Below, piece by piece: positions 48,622 to 58,326 of a DNA stretch of 64,000 nucleotides. A program made the translations under genes and the position numbers. The notes under the pieces are model-generated. The model saw only the letters and a program-made list of their open reading frames with translations, did no database searches and was not told where the DNA came from. Each line of letters opens with the position of its first letter. Position 1 is the first letter of the stretch. This DNA is from Chryseobacterium sp. (GTDB taxonomy: Bacteria > Bacteroidota > Bacteroidia > Flavobacteriales > Weeksellaceae), in contig NZ_JARBTK010000010.1 in the NCBI RefSeq assembly GCF_029240215.1, positions 28,913-92,912 on the forward strand, written 5' to 3'.

Positions 48622-49871
48622 ATGCGTACAAAATCTGTAGGAAAGAAAAGAATTAATATTGTAACGCTTGGTTGCTCCAAGAATGTTTATGATTCAGAAG
48701 TTTTGATGAGCCAGCTTAAAGCACCTGCGGATTTATTGATAATGCAAAAGAAGAATCAATCAATACTATTCTTGAATATGTTGAGGCAAAAAACAGAGGT
48801 GAAGTTGAGAAAGTTTTTGTTACAGGTTGTCTTTCTGAGAGATACAAGCCAGATTTAATTAAGGAAATTCCTGATGTTGATCAGTATTTCGGAACGAGAG
48901 ATTTACCGATTTTATTAAAGCATTTAGGTGCAGATTACAAGCATGAGTTGGTAGGAGAGCGATTGACGACCACACCAAAACATTATGCATATCTTAAAAT
49001 TTCTGAAGGTTGTGACAGACCTTGTTCTTTTTGTGCAATTCCTTTGATGAGAGGTGGTCATGTTTCTACGCCGATTGAAAAATTGGTGAAAGAATCTCAA
49101 AAATTAGCTAAAGTTGGGGTAAAAGAGTTAATCTTAATTGCTCAGGATTTGACCTATTACGGTTTAGATATATATAAGAAGAGAGCTTTGGGTGAACTTC
49201 TGAAAGAATTGGTGAAAGTAGAAGGAATCGAATGGATTCGTCTTCATTATGCTTTCCCAAGCGGTTTCCCGGAAGATGTTTTAGATATCATCAGAGAAGA
49301 ATCGAAAGTTTGTAATTATATTGATATCCCGCTTCAGCATATCAATTCAGATTTGTTGAAATCCATGAAACGTGGGACAACTCACGAAAAAACAAATGCT
49401 TTATTAGATAAATTCAGAGAGAAAGTTCCGGATATGGCGATCAGGACAACTTTAATTGTCGGCTATCCGGGAGAAACTGAAGAAAGATTCCAGGAGCTTA
49501 AAGAATGGGTGAGAGATCAAAAATTCGACAGATTGGGATGTTTCACTTATTCTCATGAGGAAAATACTGGTGCTTACGTTTTAGAAGACGATATTCCGCA
49601 GGAAGTGAAAGAAGCCAGAGTAGAAGAGATCATGGAATTGCAGTCGCAGATTTCATGGGAGAAAAATCAGACTAAAATTGGTGAGGTTTACAAATGCGTT
49701 TTCGACAGAAAAGAAGGCAATTATTTTGTTGGACGAACAGAATACGATTCGCCTGACGTAGACAATACGGTTCTGGTAGCCGCAGACAATACTTATATTT
49801 CAATTGGCGAATTTGCCAACGTAAAAATCACTTCCGCAGAGGAGTTTGATTTGTATGGCGAACTTGTTTAA
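48622..49871 (+). pseudogene. rimO: Ribosomal protein S12 methylthiotransferase RimO, disrupted
   Basis: Radical SAM enzyme that methylthiolates an aspartate of ribosomal protein S12. The reading starts normally (INIVTLGCSKNVYDSEVLMS) but after QLKA the frame is lost at about 48723. From TGC 48726 the expected sequence resumes in another frame (CGFIDNAKEESINTILEY, then VFVTGCLSERYKPDL) and runs to the end with the radical SAM motif CDRPCSFC and a TRAM-like C-terminus. Compared with intact RimO about 18 residues are missing at the join, with a net frame change, so this is an internal deletion, not a single slip. The three N-terminal cluster cysteines survive but lie in two frames. A downstream frame from TTG 48948 could give only a truncated protein. 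Confidence 0.85.
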
Positions 49872-49885
49872 GATAAAATAAAATC

Positions 49886-49913
49886 AAAACCAATGATCAG
49901 TCATTGGTTTTTT
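49886..49913 (+). terminator. Terminator after rimO
   Basis: Perfect 11-bp stem AAAACCAATGA / TCATTGGTTTT with loop TCAG, ending in T residues, 15 nt after the stop. Confidence 0.85.
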
Positions 49914-50321
49914 GCTTTAATAATTGTAATCAACAAAATTTATTTCATTTAAACATTTGCTACTGAACATAGTATTTTAAATGACGAAGAAATGTAAATA
50001 CTAATTAGCTTTTTTGCCATTTTTAATTCTTTTGATACTATTTCTAAAGAAAATATAAAAGATTTTAGAGAAAATAAAGTTCGATTTTAGCAAAATTTAG
50101 TATTTTTAATTTATTGAATATCAGTGTTTTAAAAATAGAATCCGTCTTTAAATGTGTTCAAAGCAGTTAAATCCGTTAACTTTTAAGTGTTTTTTTTAAC
50201 GTTTTTTAACATAGTCGCTTAAAATCCCTGATAATAGGGAGTTACAGAGTTGTTTAAGATAATTTTAACTTTTATTTAAGTCTTGTTAACGTTTGAAATA
50301 GGTGAGTAAAAAGTTTCACTA
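49914..50321. other. Non-coding AT-rich stretch between rimO and the RlpA-like gene
   Basis: About 400 nt with no credible gene. It includes T-rich tracts with repeated TTTTTTAAC elements near 50190-50210 and a short TCCCT/AGGGA hairpin at 50225-50240. Probably the upstream control region of the following gene. Confidence 0.5.
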
Positions 50322-50329
50322 TACTTTTG
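50322..50329 (+). promoter_or_regulatory. Candidate -7 box for the RlpA-like gene
   Basis: TACTTTTG (TAnnTTTG), 28 nt before ATG 50357. A TTTG at 50292 is rather far (26 nt) for the -33 element. Confidence 0.5.
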
Positions 50330-50356
50330 CCCTGTCAAACAATAAAATAATTCAAA

Positions 50357-50728
50357 ATGATGAAAAGATTCATTCTCGTAATCATAATGATGATTTCAAC
50401 ACTAGGTGTTTATTCTTTCAAGAACAATGCCGAAGATGCGAAGAAAACAAGTTATGCGTCGTACTACCACGACAAGTTTAATGGTAGAAAAACAGCAAGC
50501 GGAGAAGTTTTTAATAATTCAAAACTAACTGCAGCGCACAGAACGCTTCCTTTTGGTACCGAAATTAAGGTAACCAATCTGAACAATGGAGAAGAGGTAA
50601 TTGTAACGATTAATGATAGAGGACCTTTCCATTCATCAAGAGCATTAGATATGTCTAAAGCTGCGTTCGACGAAATTGGGGGTATTAGTAAAGGTATTAT
50701 CCCTGTAGAGTACGAAATTGTCGATTAA
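50357..50728 (+). CDS. RlpA-like double-psi beta-barrel protein
   Basis: A 123-residue exported protein. The signal peptide (about 1-22) is followed by one RlpA domain: SYASYYHDKFNGRKTASGEV, FNNSKLTAAHRTLPFGTEIK, VTINDRGPFHSSRALDMSKA and AFDEIGGISKGI. RlpA proteins are septal lytic transglycosylases acting on denuded glycan; the catalytic-type Asp in NDRGPF is present. There is no SPOR domain, so it is a minimal version. A strong hairpin closes the gene. Confidence 0.88.
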   Translation: MMKRFILVIIMMISTLGVYSFKNNAEDAKKTSYASYYHDKFNGRKTASGEVFNNSKLTAAHRTLPFGTEIKVTNLNNGEEVIVTINDRGPFHSSRALDMSKAAFDEIGGISKGIIPVEYEIVD

Positions 50729-50754
50729 ATTTAATACGATTCTTAAAAAATTAA

Positions 50755-50781
50755 TAAAGCCAGCTAAATCAGCTGGCTTTA
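50755..50781. terminator. Bidirectional terminator between the RlpA-like gene and xth
   Basis: Perfect 11-bp stem TAAAGCCAGCT / AGCTGGCTTTA with a 5-nt loop, lying between two convergent genes. It ends 7 nt before the end of xth. Confidence 0.8.
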
Positions 50782-50787
50782 ATGTTT

Positions 50788-51552
50788 TTAGATGTCTACT
50801 TCAATCAATGCAGGGCAATGATCAGAATGCACGGCTTCCTTTAATATTACAGCTCTTGAAAGCTTATCCTTCAAAGAATATGATGCAAAATTATAATCCA
50901 GTCTCCATCCTTTATTATTTGCTCTCGAATTTTGTCTGTAACTCCACCATGTATAGTTGTCGGGTTGCTGATTAAAAAACCTAAAGCTGTCTATCAGTTC
51001 ACATTCTTCGATAAAACTGGTCATCCATTCTCTCTCCATCGGTAAAAATCCTGAAGTGTTTTTTAAGCCGACCGGATTATAAATATCAATCGCTTCATGA
51101 CAGATATTGAAGTCTCCGGAAATAATAAGATTCGGAATCTCTTTCTTTAAATTTTTAATGTATTCTAAAAAATCATGACAGAACTGCATTTTAAATTCCA
51201 ATCTCTCAATATTGGAAGCTGACGGAACATAAACTGAAATCACAGAATAGCCGTCAAAATCTGCACGGATGATTCTTCCTTCATTGTCATAGCTTTCAAT
51301 TCCGCAACCGTATTCTACATGATGAGGTTTTGTTTTTGACGCGATTCCGACACCGCTGTAGCCTTTTTTTATTGCTGAATGCCAATAACTGTGATAACCG
51401 GATTCTTCAAGACTTTCCATGTCTATCTGATCGTTTCCGGCTTTGCTCTCCTGAATGCAGATAATATCTGGATCGGCAGTTTTCAACCAACCTAAGAAAT
51501 CTTTTGTAAAAGCGGCTCTGATTCCATTGACGTTATAAGTAATTAATTTCAT
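50788..51552 (-). CDS. xth: Exodeoxyribonuclease III
   Basis: A 254-residue AP endonuclease/3'-exonuclease of the ExoIII family used in base-excision repair. It starts MKLITYNVNGIRAAFTKDFL; the catalytic glutamate is in CIQESKAGNDQ, the metal/phosphate site in ISGDFNICHEAIDIYNP, and the terminal His site in HSDHCPALIEVDI. The reading frame is open further upstream through the hairpin, but ATG at 51552 is the family start. A TAnnTTTG box sits only 4 nt before the ATG, so the transcript may be leaderless. Confidence 0.95.
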   Translation of the reverse strand: MKLITYNVNGIRAAFTKDFLGWLKTADPDIICIQESKAGNDQIDMESLEESGYHSYWHSAIKKGYSGVGIASKTKPHHVEYGCGIESYDNEGRIIRADFDGYSVISVYVPSASNIERLEFKMQFCHDFLEYIKNLKKEIPNLIISGDFNICHEAIDIYNPVGLKNTSGFLPMEREWMTSFIEECELIDSFRFFNQQPDNYTWWSYRQNSRANNKGWRLDYNFASYSLKDKLSRAVILKEAVHSDHCPALIEVDI

Positions 51553-51556
51553 GATC

Positions 51557-51564
51557 CAAAAATA
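51557..51564 (-). promoter_or_regulatory. -7 box of xth, almost touching the start codon
   Basis: On the minus strand TATTTTTG (TAnnTTTG) ends 4 nt before the xth ATG, suggesting a leaderless or nearly leaderless mRNA. Confidence 0.45.
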
Positions 51565-51571
51565 TAAAAAA

Positions 51572-51606
51572 TCGGGCGGAAAAAATCGAAGATTTTTTCC
51601 GCCCGA
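51572..51606 (-). terminator. Very strong hairpin terminator of porX
   Basis: A perfect 16-bp stem (TCGGGCGGAAAAAATC with its complement) and a 3-nt loop, lying 27 nt after the porX stop. On the minus strand a run of six T follows. Its A/T tracts would give a T-run on the plus strand as well. Confidence 0.85.
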
Positions 51607-51632
51607 GCCCAAATAATAAACTATGAAAAAAA

Positions 51633-53177
51633 CTATTTTGGTTCTAAAATACTTATCGGGATAATACACTCTTCAAGAGAAATTCCACCGTGTTGGTAAG
51701 TCTCTTTATAATAATTGACAAAGTGATTATAATTTTTCGGATAGGCTAAAAATGTATTGTTTTTGGCAAAAATATACTTTGAACTTAAATTTCCTTTAGG
51801 TAAAAATATTTTCTCAGGATTAGTCACTGCCCAAACATCTTTTTCGTCATACGTCAAACTTTTTCCTGTCTTATAACGAATGTTGGTTGAGGTTTCTCGG
51901 TCTCCGACTACACGGCTTGGTTTTTTTACGTAAACTGTTCCGTGGTCAGTTGTAATCACTAGTTTATAGCCACTTTCAGCCGCTAATTTGATAATTTTAA
52001 TTAAAGATGAATTCTCAAACCAGTTCGAAGTCAGTGAACGGAAAGTTTTATCATCTCTGATTAATTGGTCAACAATATGATTGTCGGTTTTTGCATGAGA
52101 CAGAATATCAATAAAGTTGTAAACGATAACCAAAAGGTCATTATTTTTATGCTGATTAAAATCTTCATAGATCTTTTTCTCAAAATCGGCATTCAAAACC
52201 TTCAGATATTTCATTGATTTAGAATTTAAACCAATTCTTTTCATTTGGTCTTCCAGGAAATCACGCTCATACTCATTCTTGTTTCCGTCTTCATTATCAT
52301 TAAACCATTTATCAGGGAAACGTTTTTCAATTTCTGAAGGAAGCATTCCCGCAAAAAATGAATTTCTTGCATATTGAGTAGCGGTCGGAAGAATACTGTA
52401 ATAATAATCTTCAGAAACTTTGTTGTAATATTTAGTGAATAAAGGCTCAATTACTTTCCACTGATCGTATCTCAAATTATCAACCATCAGCAAAAGAACT
52501 TTGTCTTTTTCAACTTCAGGTTTTACCTTGTCTCTAAATAAAGTATGGCTCATAAGCGGTTTATCACTGCCATTCAACCAATCTTCATAATTATTTTCTA
52601 TAAATTTTGCGAACTGAATATTAGCTTCTTCTTTTTGAGATTGCAGCAAATCTGCAAACTCATTATCTGCAACTTTGTCAAATTTCAATTCCCAGTTGAC
52701 GATCTTTTTATAGTATTCTGCCCAATCCTGGTAGGTTCTCAAATAAGAAAGTTCCATTGAAAGGTTTCTGAATTCCTGTTGATATTGAAGTATCGTTTTC
52801 TGTTCTACAAGATTATCTTCCTGAAGGTTTTTCTTTAATGATAATAAAATTTGATTAGGATTTACAGGTTTCAGAATATAATCTGCAATCTGGGATCCGA
52901 TTGCTTCTTCCATGATGTGTTCTTCTTCACTTTTCGTCACCATTACGATTTTTAGAGAGCTGTCTTTCTCTTTGATCATAGGAATAGCCTCAAGTCCCGA
53001 AATTCCGGGCATATTTTCGTCAATAAGCGTCAATGCAAATTTTTCTGAATCCATCAGTTCCAAAGCCTCATTCACATTGTTTACAGGAGTTACATGATAA
53101 CCCTTTTTTTCTAAAAATACGATATGAGGTTTAAGTAAATCTATTTCATCATCGATCCATAATATTTTTTCTGACAT
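51633..53177 (-). CDS. porX: PorX-type response regulator with PglZ domain
   Basis: A 514-residue cytosolic regulator. The N-terminal receiver domain has WIDDE at the acidic pocket, the phospho-acceptor Asp in LTLIDENMPGISG (about residue 53), and the conserved Lys in YILKPVNP. A helical linker leads to a PglZ phosphodiesterase-like domain (LLMVDNLRYDQWKV, ILPTATQYARNSFFAGMLP, VITTDHGTVYVKKPSRV). This layout is PorX, a two-component regulator of type IX secretion genes in Porphyromonas and relatives. The T9SS cargo at 5407 fits. A histidine kinase partner is not in the window. Confidence 0.9.
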   Translation of the reverse strand: MSEKILWIDDEIDLLKPHIVFLEKKGYHVTPVNNVNEALELMDSEKFALTLIDENMPGISGLEAIPMIKEKDSSLKIVMVTKSEEEHIMEEAIGSQIADYILKPVNPNQILLSLKKNLQEDNLVEQKTILQYQQEFRNLSMELSYLRTYQDWAEYYKKIVNWELKFDKVADNEFADLLQSQKEEANIQFAKFIENNYEDWLNGSDKPLMSHTLFRDKVKPEVEKDKVLLLMVDNLRYDQWKVIEPLFTKYYNKVSEDYYYSILPTATQYARNSFFAGMLPSEIEKRFPDKWFNDNEDGNKNEYERDFLEDQMKRIGLNSKSMKYLKVLNADFEKKIYEDFNQHKNNDLLVIVYNFIDILSHAKTDNHIVDQLIRDDKTFRSLTSNWFENSSLIKIIKLAAESGYKLVITTDHGTVYVKKPSRVVGDRETSTNIRYKTGKSLTYDEKDVWAVTNPEKIFLPKGNLSSKYIFAKNNTFLAYPKNYNHFVNYYKETYQHGGISLEECIIPISILEPK

Positions 53178-53405
53178 AAAAGTTTAATTTTTTCTACGGT
53201 TATTGTATCAAAACTGCGACCAAAAGCCTTTAACAAAAGCCAAATTGGAGAGGTTAAAAGTTAAATCTTAGTTAAAGAAATCCTGTCGCATTCATTTGTA
53301 ATATGTGGTATGAAGATAGGCTAAAATCTTCAGGTTTTAAAGCATTATTAATAAAAATTCATTCGATTAAATTTTGCAATTTTCTTTGAATTGAGTTTAA
53401 TACCT

Positions 53406-53413
53406 TAATTTTG
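53406..53413 (+). promoter_or_regulatory. -7 box of the HD-domain gene
   Basis: TAATTTTG (TAnnTTTG) lies 21 nt before ATG 53435 and overlaps an upstream in-frame TTG at 53411. Confidence 0.55.
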
Positions 53414-53434
53414 CATTTGTCACAGTATATTTCT

Positions 53435-54640
53435 ATGCAAAACAAGCTTAAAATTATCAACGATCCTGTTCACGGTTTTATTAAAATTCCTCATGAGATT
53501 TTATTCGACATTATAGAACATCCTTATTTTCAAAGGTTAAGGAGGATTTCACAAACAGGGCTTTTAAATTTAATTTTTCCCGGTGCAACCCATACAAGAT
53601 TTCATCATGCTTTAGGTGCGATGCACTTGATGTTTACCGCTTTAGAAACTTTAAAACAGAAAGGAATTCAGATTTCCGAGGAAGAGGAAAAAGGAGCGAT
53701 GTTGGCAATTTTGATGCACGACATCGGTCACGGCCCGTTTTCTCATGCGTTGGAAAATATGTTGATGGATGATTGGCATCACGAAAATCTTTCTTTATTA
53801 TTAATGAACAGATTAAATGATGAAGTCAACGGTCAGTTGTCAATTGCAATCGAAATGTTTCAGGGAAAATATCACAGAAAGTTTTTTAACCAGTTGATCA
53901 GCTCGCAATTGGATGTTGATCGTTTAGATTATTTGAAAAGAGATAGTTTTTTCACGGGAGTTTCTGAAGGGAATGTAAATACCCAAAGAATTATTTCGAT
54001 GATGAATGTTTGCGAAGATGAGTTGGTTATCGATGCGAAAGGTGTTTATTCGATTGAAAACTTCCTTACGGCGAGAATGTTTATGTATTGGCAGGTGTAT
54101 TATCACAAAACATCGGCTTTGGCAGAATTTATTTTGGTCAAAATTTTAGAACGAGCAAAATATCTTGCTTCGCAGGGAGTAGATTTACCCGCAACGGAAA
54201 ATTTAAAATACTTTCTGCATCGTGAAAAAAGTGCTGCAACCGATGAAGATGTAGAAAGATTTACCCAAATGGATGATAATGATATTATTCATGCGATGAA
54301 ATTGTGGCAAAAATCTGATGATTTTATTCTTTCTTATTGGTGTCAATGTGTCATTCAGCGAAATCTTCCGAAAACGATCATTTCTTCCCAGCCATTCGAT
54401 CCCGAATTTGTAGAAGAAAAAGTAAAAGATACCAATGCGTTTTTCGGAATAAATAATGCTCACGAACTTGTACACGAGATTGAAAGAACGCTCTTACCTT
54501 ACAATACGGATAAACAACCTATTTATTTATTACAGAAAAGCGGTAAAATTTTGAGACTTGACGAGTCGGAAGATCAGCTTTTATCTGGGCTGATTACCAA
54601 CAAAACAACACGTTATATCCTCACTTTTCCAAGACAGTAA
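53435..54640 (+). CDS. HD-domain phosphohydrolase (dNTPase-like)
   Basis: A 401-residue protein with a metal-binding HD domain: INDPVHGFIKIPHEI, ATHTRFHHALGAMHL, the HD pair in AILMHDIGHGPFSHALENM, and SSQLDVDRLDYLKRDSFFTG. This pattern matches deoxynucleoside-triphosphate triphosphohydrolase/SAMHD1-like proteins. Substrate not predictable by eye. It lies on its own between porX and the lipid A genes. ATG 53435 is chosen over TTG 53411, which lies in the promoter box. Confidence 0.85.
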   Translation: MQNKLKIINDPVHGFIKIPHEILFDIIEHPYFQRLRRISQTGLLNLIFPGATHTRFHHALGAMHLMFTALETLKQKGIQISEEEEKGAMLAILMHDIGHGPFSHALENMLMDDWHHENLSLLLMNRLNDEVNGQLSIAIEMFQGKYHRKFFNQLISSQLDVDRLDYLKRDSFFTGVSEGNVNTQRIISMMNVCEDELVIDAKGVYSIENFLTARMFMYWQVYYHKTSALAEFILVKILERAKYLASQGVDLPATENLKYFLHREKSAATDEDVERFTQMDDNDIIHAMKLWQKSDDFILSYWCQCVIQRNLPKTIISSQPFDPEFVEEKVKDTNAFFGINNAHELVHEIERTLLPYNTDKQPIYLLQKSGKILRLDESEDQLLSGLITNKTTRYILTFPRQ

Positions 54641-54694
54641 AAGCTTTGGAATTCTTAAAGAATATTAAAATCTATATTACTCAATCTAAAAAAT

Positions 54695-54724
54695 GTTGGT
54701 GAATAATAGAATTTGTTATCTTTG
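54695..54724 (+). promoter_or_regulatory. Promoter of the lipid A gene block
   Basis: TTG at 54695, a 19-nt spacer, and TATCTTTG (TAnnTTTG) at 54717-54724, 6 nt before ATG 54731. The leader would be very short. Confidence 0.55.
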
Positions 54725-54730
54725 CAGAAT

Positions 54731-55762
54731 ATGGAATTCACAGCTTCGCAAATTGCGAGTTTTATTGACGGAAAAATTATAGGTGACGAAAATGCACTTA
54801 TAACAGGAGTTTCACCTATTGAAAATGGGGAAACAGGGCATCTTTCTTTTATTGCCCAGGAACGTTTTTCTCATTATTTAGATACTTCAAATTGTTCCGT
54901 TCTTATAGTTTCGGAAGATATTTTAACCAAAGAAAGTTACGCTCAGACGATCATTGCTGTGAAAGATGCCTATCTTTCTTTTCAGGTTCTGATGAATTTA
55001 TATCAGGAAATGCAGGGAAGAAAAGAAGGTGTGGAAGATGGTTCTTCGATTCACCAAACAGCTTTGATTGGTGATAAAGCATATATCGGCGCGTTCACTT
55101 ACGTTTCTGAAAAAGCCAAAATAGGAGAAGGATCACAGATTTATCCTCAGGTTTATATTGGAAAAGGTGTAAAAATCGGTAAAAACTGTAAAATTGACAG
55201 TGGTGCAAGAATATACGATTATTGCATTATAGGTGATAATTGTGTAATTCATTCCAATACGGTAATTGGCGGGGATGGTTTTGGTTTTCAGCCCACTGCT
55301 GAAGGTTTCAAAAAAATTCCTCAATTAGGAAATGTCATCATTGAAGATGATGTTGAAATCGGTTCAAATTGTAGTATTGACAGAGCAACGATCGGCTCTA
55401 CAGTAATCGGTAAAGGAACGAAAATAGATAATTTGATTCAGATCGCACACAACGTGAAAATAGGTCAAAATAATGTGATCGCTTCGCAAACTGGTATCGC
55501 TGGTTCTACAATCGTTGGTGACTGGAATCAGATTGGCGGTCAGGTAGGAATCGTAGGACACATCAAAATCGGAAGTCAGGTGAAAATACAGGCACAAAGC
55601 GGTGTGAATTCTCACGTGAACGATAAAGAAACGGTATATGGTTCACCGGCAATCAGCTATAATGACTATCTAAGAAGTTACGTTCATTTCAGGAATCTTC
55701 CTGAGCTCGTAAAACGAATAAATAATCTTGAGACTAACTCAAAAGATCAGACTAATGAGTGA
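54731..55762 (+). CDS. lpxD: UDP-3-O-acylglucosamine N-acyltransferase LpxD
   Basis: A 343-residue enzyme of lipid A synthesis that adds the N-linked hydroxyacyl chain. The N-terminal uridine-binding domain ([20 protein letters not shown]) is followed by a hexapeptide beta-helix, with the catalytic His in [20 protein letters not shown] and [14 protein letters not shown] before it. A C-terminal helical tail ([12 protein letters not shown]) is present. The start is ATG 54731, after the promoter box. The next gene overlaps by 8 nt (ATGAGTGA). Confidence 0.95.
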   Translation: MEFTASQIASFIDGKIIGDENALITGVSPIENGETGHLSFIAQERFSHYLDTSNCSVLIVSEDILTKESYAQTIIAVKDAYLSFQVLMNLYQEMQGRKEGVEDGSSIHQTALIGDKAYIGAFTYVSEKAKIGEGSQIYPQVYIGKGVKIGKNCKIDSGARIYDYCIIGDNCVIHSNTVIGGDGFGFQPTAEGFKKIPQLGNVIIEDDVEIGSNCSIDRATIGSTVIGKGTKIDNLIQIAHNVKIGQNNVIASQTGIAGSTIVGDWNQIGGQVGIVGHIKIGSQVKIQAQSGVNSHVNDKETVYGSPAISYNDYLRSYVHFRNLPELVKRINNLETNSKDQTNE

Positions 55763-57152
55763 TATGCAAAAAACACTTCAGGAAGAGGTTACTCTATCCG
55801 GAATTGGCCTTCATACAGGTAAAGAAGTAAAATTGACCATCAAACCTGCCAAAGAAAATACAGGTTTCATCTTCGTAAGAACAGATTTGGAGGGTCATCC
55901 TCAAGTTGAAGCTGATGTTAATTATGTTGTTGCTACAGAAAGAGGGACAACTCTTGAAAAGCTAGGCGTAAAAATCAATACTTGCGAGCATCTTTTAGCG
56001 GCTTTGGTTGGTTGTGATATCGATAATGCTTATCTGGAGATGGATGCTTCTGAACCACCAATTTTAGATGGTTCTTCAAAATTTTTCGTAGAGGCAATCG
56101 AAAGTGTGGGAATCGTAGAACAAAAAACTGCCAGAGAATATTTGGTGGTGAAAGAAGTTCTCAGCTATAGCGATCCTGCAACCGGTTCGGAAATTACAAT
56201 TATCCCTTCAGATAATTACGAAATTACTACAATGGTAGATTTTGGAACCAAAGTTTTAGGTACTCAAAATGCTACTTTAAAAAATATTTCAGAGTTTAAA
56301 GAAGAAATTTCTTCTGCAAGAACTTTCAGCTTTTTACACGAGTTGGAAATGCTTCTTGATCACGGTTTGATCAAAGGGGGCGATATTTCTAATGCAATTG
56401 TGTACGTTGATAAAGATCTTACTGCTGAAACCACAGAAAAATTAAAGAAAGCTTTTGGAAAAGATCACGTTGCGATCAGACCAAACGGTATTCTTGATAA
56501 TTTGACTTTAAACTATCCAAACGAAGCTGCAAGACACAAATTATTAGATGTAATCGGTGATTTGGCATTGTGCGGAGTTAAAATTAAAGGTAAAATTATT
56601 GCTAACAAGCCCGGACATTTTGTAAATACCCAGTTTGCTAAAAAGCTGAACCGTCAGTGGAAATTACAGAAAAAGAAAAACGTTCCTGATTTTGACTTAA
56701 ATAAAGAACCTGTTTTTGATATCAACGGAATTATGAGACTAATGCCTCACAGACCACCGTTTTTATTAATTGACAAGATTTTAGAATTGTCAGATTCTCA
56801 CGTCGTAGGCTTAAAGAACGTGACAATGAACGAGCCTTTCTTTGTTGGCCACTTTCCGAAAGAACCCGTAATGCCCGGAGTTTTGCAGGTCGAAGCTTTA
56901 GCGCAGACAGGAGGTATTTTGGTTTTGGCCAGTGTACCGGATCCTGAAAACTATTCTACATATTTTATCAAAATGGATAAAGTAAAATTCAAAAGAAAAG
57001 TCGTTCCCGGTGATACTATGATTTTCAAAATTGAATTGATAGAGCCTATCAGAAGAGGAATCGTGCATATGCAGGGTTACGGATATGTGGGTGATACAAT
57101 AGCAGTAGAAGCTGAGCTTATGGCTCAGGTTGCAAAAAATAAAGTTGAGTAA
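55755..57152 (+). CDS. lpxC: Bifunctional LpxC deacetylase / FabZ 3-hydroxyacyl-ACP dehydratase
   Basis: A 465-residue fusion typical of Bacteroidetes. The N-terminal LpxC part (about 1-300) has [19 protein letters not shown], the zinc-ligand region [12 protein letters not shown], and [20 protein letters not shown]. The C-terminal FabZ part (about 310-465) has [20 protein letters not shown] with the catalytic His and [20 protein letters not shown] with the catalytic Glu. It joins the committed step of lipid A with fatty-acid dehydration in one chain. Start 55755 overlaps lpxD; lpxA follows with no gap. Confidence 0.96.
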   Translation: MSDMQKTLQEEVTLSGIGLHTGKEVKLTIKPAKENTGFIFVRTDLEGHPQVEADVNYVVATERGTTLEKLGVKINTCEHLLAALVGCDIDNAYLEMDASEPPILDGSSKFFVEAIESVGIVEQKTAREYLVVKEVLSYSDPATGSEITIIPSDNYEITTMVDFGTKVLGTQNATLKNISEFKEEISSARTFSFLHELEMLLDHGLIKGGDISNAIVYVDKDLTAETTEKLKKAFGKDHVAIRPNGILDNLTLNYPNEAARHKLLDVIGDLALCGVKIKGKIIANKPGHFVNTQFAKKLNRQWKLQKKKNVPDFDLNKEPVFDINGIMRLMPHRPPFLLIDKILELSDSHVVGLKNVTMNEPFFVGHFPKEPVMPGVLQVEALAQTGGILVLASVPDPENYSTYFIKMDKVKFKRKVVPGDTMIFKIELIEPIRRGIVHMQGYGYVGDTIAVEAELMAQVAKNKVE

Positions 57153-57941
57153 ATGATTCATCAATTAGCCGCCGTTGATAAACGTGCAAAAATCAGTAAA
57201 AATGTAATTGTAGAACCATTTACTACTATTGCAGGTGATGTGGAAATAGGTGAAGGTACCTGGATCGGTTCTAACGTTACCATTATGGATGGTGCAAGAA
57301 TCGGAAAAAATTGCAGGATTTTCCCCGGAACTGTAATTTCTGCCATCCCGCAGGATCTGAAATTTGATGGTGAAGATACACAGACAATCATCGGTGATGA
57401 TACAACGATCAGAGAATGTGTGACTGTAAACAGAGGAACAAAAGCTTTAGGTTATACTAAAATTGGTAATAATTGTTTAATCATGGCAACTTCTCACATC
57501 GCCCATGACTGTGTTATTGGTGATCATGTGATCATTGTTAACGGTTGTGGTATTGCCGGTCACGTAGAAATAGGTGATTTTACCGTAATGGGTGGCTTAA
57601 GTGCTGTTCATCAGTTTGGGAAAATAGGGAAACACGTGATGATTTCGGGTGGAACTTTGGTAAGAAAAGATATTCCTCCTTATGTAAAAGTTGCTCGGGA
57701 ACCAATGGCATATGCAGGAATTAATTCTGTAGGTTTGAGAAGGAGAGGTTTTACCAACGATAAAATTTTTGAAATTCAGAAAATTTACAGAGCTATCTTT
57801 CAGATGAAAATGAATGTCTCTCAGGCAGTTTCTCACATCGAAAAAGAAATGCTTCCAACGGCTGAACGAGACGAAATTCTACAGTTTATTCAAAATTCTC
57901 CTAGAGGTATTGTAAAAGGATACGGAACTGGGAAGGAATAA
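57153..57941 (+). CDS. lpxA: UDP-N-acetylglucosamine acyltransferase LpxA
   Basis: A 262-residue trimeric beta-helix enzyme catalysing the first lipid A acylation. Hexapeptide repeats fill residues 1-190; the catalytic His is in MATSHIAHDCVIGDH, with GGLSAVHQFGKIGKHVMISG and the GLRRRGFTNDKI segment of the C-terminal helical domain. The ATG directly follows the lpxC-fabZ stop, so lpxD, lpxC-fabZ and lpxA form one operon. Confidence 0.96.
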   Translation: MIHQLAAVDKRAKISKNVIVEPFTTIAGDVEIGEGTWIGSNVTIMDGARIGKNCRIFPGTVISAIPQDLKFDGEDTQTIIGDDTTIRECVTVNRGTKALGYTKIGNNCLIMATSHIAHDCVIGDHVIIVNGCGIAGHVEIGDFTVMGGLSAVHQFGKIGKHVMISGGTLVRKDIPPYVKVAREPMAYAGINSVGLRRRGFTNDKIFEIQKIYRAIFQMKMNVSQAVSHIEKEMLPTAERDEILQFIQNSPRGIVKGYGTGKE

Positions 57942-57952
57942 TTTAATTTAAA

Positions 57953-58303
57953 ATGATGAAAAATTCAGTTTTATTTTTTACAGTATTATCTTCTTTTGTC
58001 TTTGCACAGCAGAAAAAAGATTTGTCTTTGAATATGAAAAATTCTTTGGCAGTTAAAAATGTAAACTCGATTCTGAATTACTCAAAAAAGTCATTTTCAA
58101 ATCTGAGTTCAGACATGAAGAGTTCTTCAGAAGTCAATAAAAATCTTGATCAGCTTTTAATCAATGATATTAATTTTAATTCTGTTATTAATAATCGTTC
58201 TGTAACTTCAGTTGATGCAGGAACTTTTTACAGACCAAGAATTGATGCGATTGATTTAGTTGGAAGACAGCTGCTGAATGTTCAGATTTATAAATCAAAA
58301 TAA
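57953..58303 (+). CDS. Small exported protein of unknown function
   Basis: A 116-residue protein with a signal peptide (NSVLFFTVLSSFVFAQ) and a Ser/Asn/Lys-rich mature part with no recognised domain. The conserved-looking C-terminus is FYRPRIDAIDLVGRQLL. It sits 11 nt after lpxA and 23 nt before efp in the same direction, so it may be expressed with both. Not recognised. Confidence 0.6.
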   Translation: MMKNSVLFFTVLSSFVFAQQKKDLSLNMKNSLAVKNVNSILNYSKKSFSNLSSDMKSSSEVNKNLDQLLINDINFNSVINNRSVTSVDAGTFYRPRIDAIDLVGRQLLNVQIYKSK

Positions 58304-58326
58304 AAAAAATAACATACTATAATTTA

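Noticed and set aside
48601..48730. Programmed frameshifting as an explanation for the broken rimO
   Set aside because: There is no slippery heptamer at the break, and about 18 expected residues are missing, so a deletion is more likely.
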